This document shows positions 59,610 to 60,000 of a stretch of DNA of 60,000 bases, piece after piece (positions within the stretch are counted from its first letter, which is position 1; each line of letters begins with the position of its first letter). The notes under the pieces were generated by a model that saw nothing but the letters and a program-made list of their open reading frames with translations, searched no databases and was not told where the DNA came from. The translations under genes were made by a program, and so were the position numbers. The DNA is from Hydractinia symbiolongicarpus (lineage: Eukaryota; Cnidaria; Hydrozoa; Anthoathecata; Hydractiniidae). The stretch lies in assembly GCF_029227915.1 (NCBI RefSeq), contig NC_079879.1:27286501-27346500 (forward strand), written 5' to 3'.

Positions 59610-60000
59610 ATAATCTTTGAAGCTCAAAAATAAACAACTTAGCTTTGGTCTAATTTAGGTAACGCAGTAGTGTTCATCTTATTGGCGTATAGATATTTGA
59701 AAATATAAAAAATCAAACAAAAATAATAGGGATAATACTAATGATTTGTCAAACTACAGAGTACCACTGTTTATTCAACATGCTGTCGTCGAGTGTTTAT
59801 TGTAGCCTCTTTGCAACGGTTGTTGGTTTTCGACTAGTGACTTACACGAAAGTCAAGCTAATGGCGGGGGAAAATGTATGATCACTGAGGACAAAAACAA
59901 CAAACTTAAATCATCTTAAATATCACACTGGACATCCAAATACAAATGACAGAAAAGTCCCATATATAGCTTTATTACCCAGGTAAAGGGCGGCATGTCA
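59610..60000. other. Right edge, nothing recognised
   Basis: AT-rich DNA without supported features. Confidence 0.4.

Overview
This is strongly AT-rich metazoan nuclear DNA. It has many short introns with GT/AG borders, two recognisable protein-coding genes, and a dense, nested load of transposable elements. The mix of elements (Ginger, Kolobok/T2-like, hAT, short-LTR copia, Penelope-like, a CR1/L2-type LINE, MITEs) and the compact introns suggest a cnidarian, possibly a hydrozoan. That taxon is an inference; nothing here names the species.

Left part (1-18.3 kb). The last five exons of an ALMS-motif (ALMS1-like) gene run rightwards to 2746. Converging on it is a complete gene for RPB2, the second-largest subunit of RNA polymerase II. 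Twenty exons lie between 12752 and 4464, and a 22-bp first exon can be placed at 18303-18324. With it the reading frame closes at 1181 codons plus stop. Introns of both genes carry MITEs and tandem repeats.

Middle part (18.3-45 kb). A 30-bp minisatellite of about 1.4 kb lies just upstream of POLR2B exon 1. Next is a LINE (about 20.8-26.45 kb) split by a hAT transposon (22545-25686) whose transposase has one in-frame stop, then a Harbinger-like MITE. At 27548-34034 there is a three-level nest. An element with long inverted ends holds a copia retrotransposon with 77-bp LTRs and a TATAC target duplication, and the copia is split inside its integrase by a TTAA-flanked Kolobok/T2-like element. From 40632 to 44948 lies a Ginger DNA transposon flanked by CCGG, with long inverted ends. 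Its coding strand reads a gypsy-type integrase, an acidic 9-residue repeat, an F-box-like segment and a Ulp1-type cysteine protease with all catalytic residues.

Right part (45-60 kb). This is mostly non-coding AT-rich DNA with an 82-bp degenerate satellite, a decayed Penelope-like element with GIY-YIG remnants, a tRNA-derived SINE-like repeat, a HIRAN-like pseudogene beside a Tigger-like terminus, palindromes, and a few open, splice-bounded segments that I could not identify.

The two host genes are ordinary. The most unusual object is the Ginger element with its integrase, F-box and Ulp1 architecture; the nested copia with its very short LTRs comes next.
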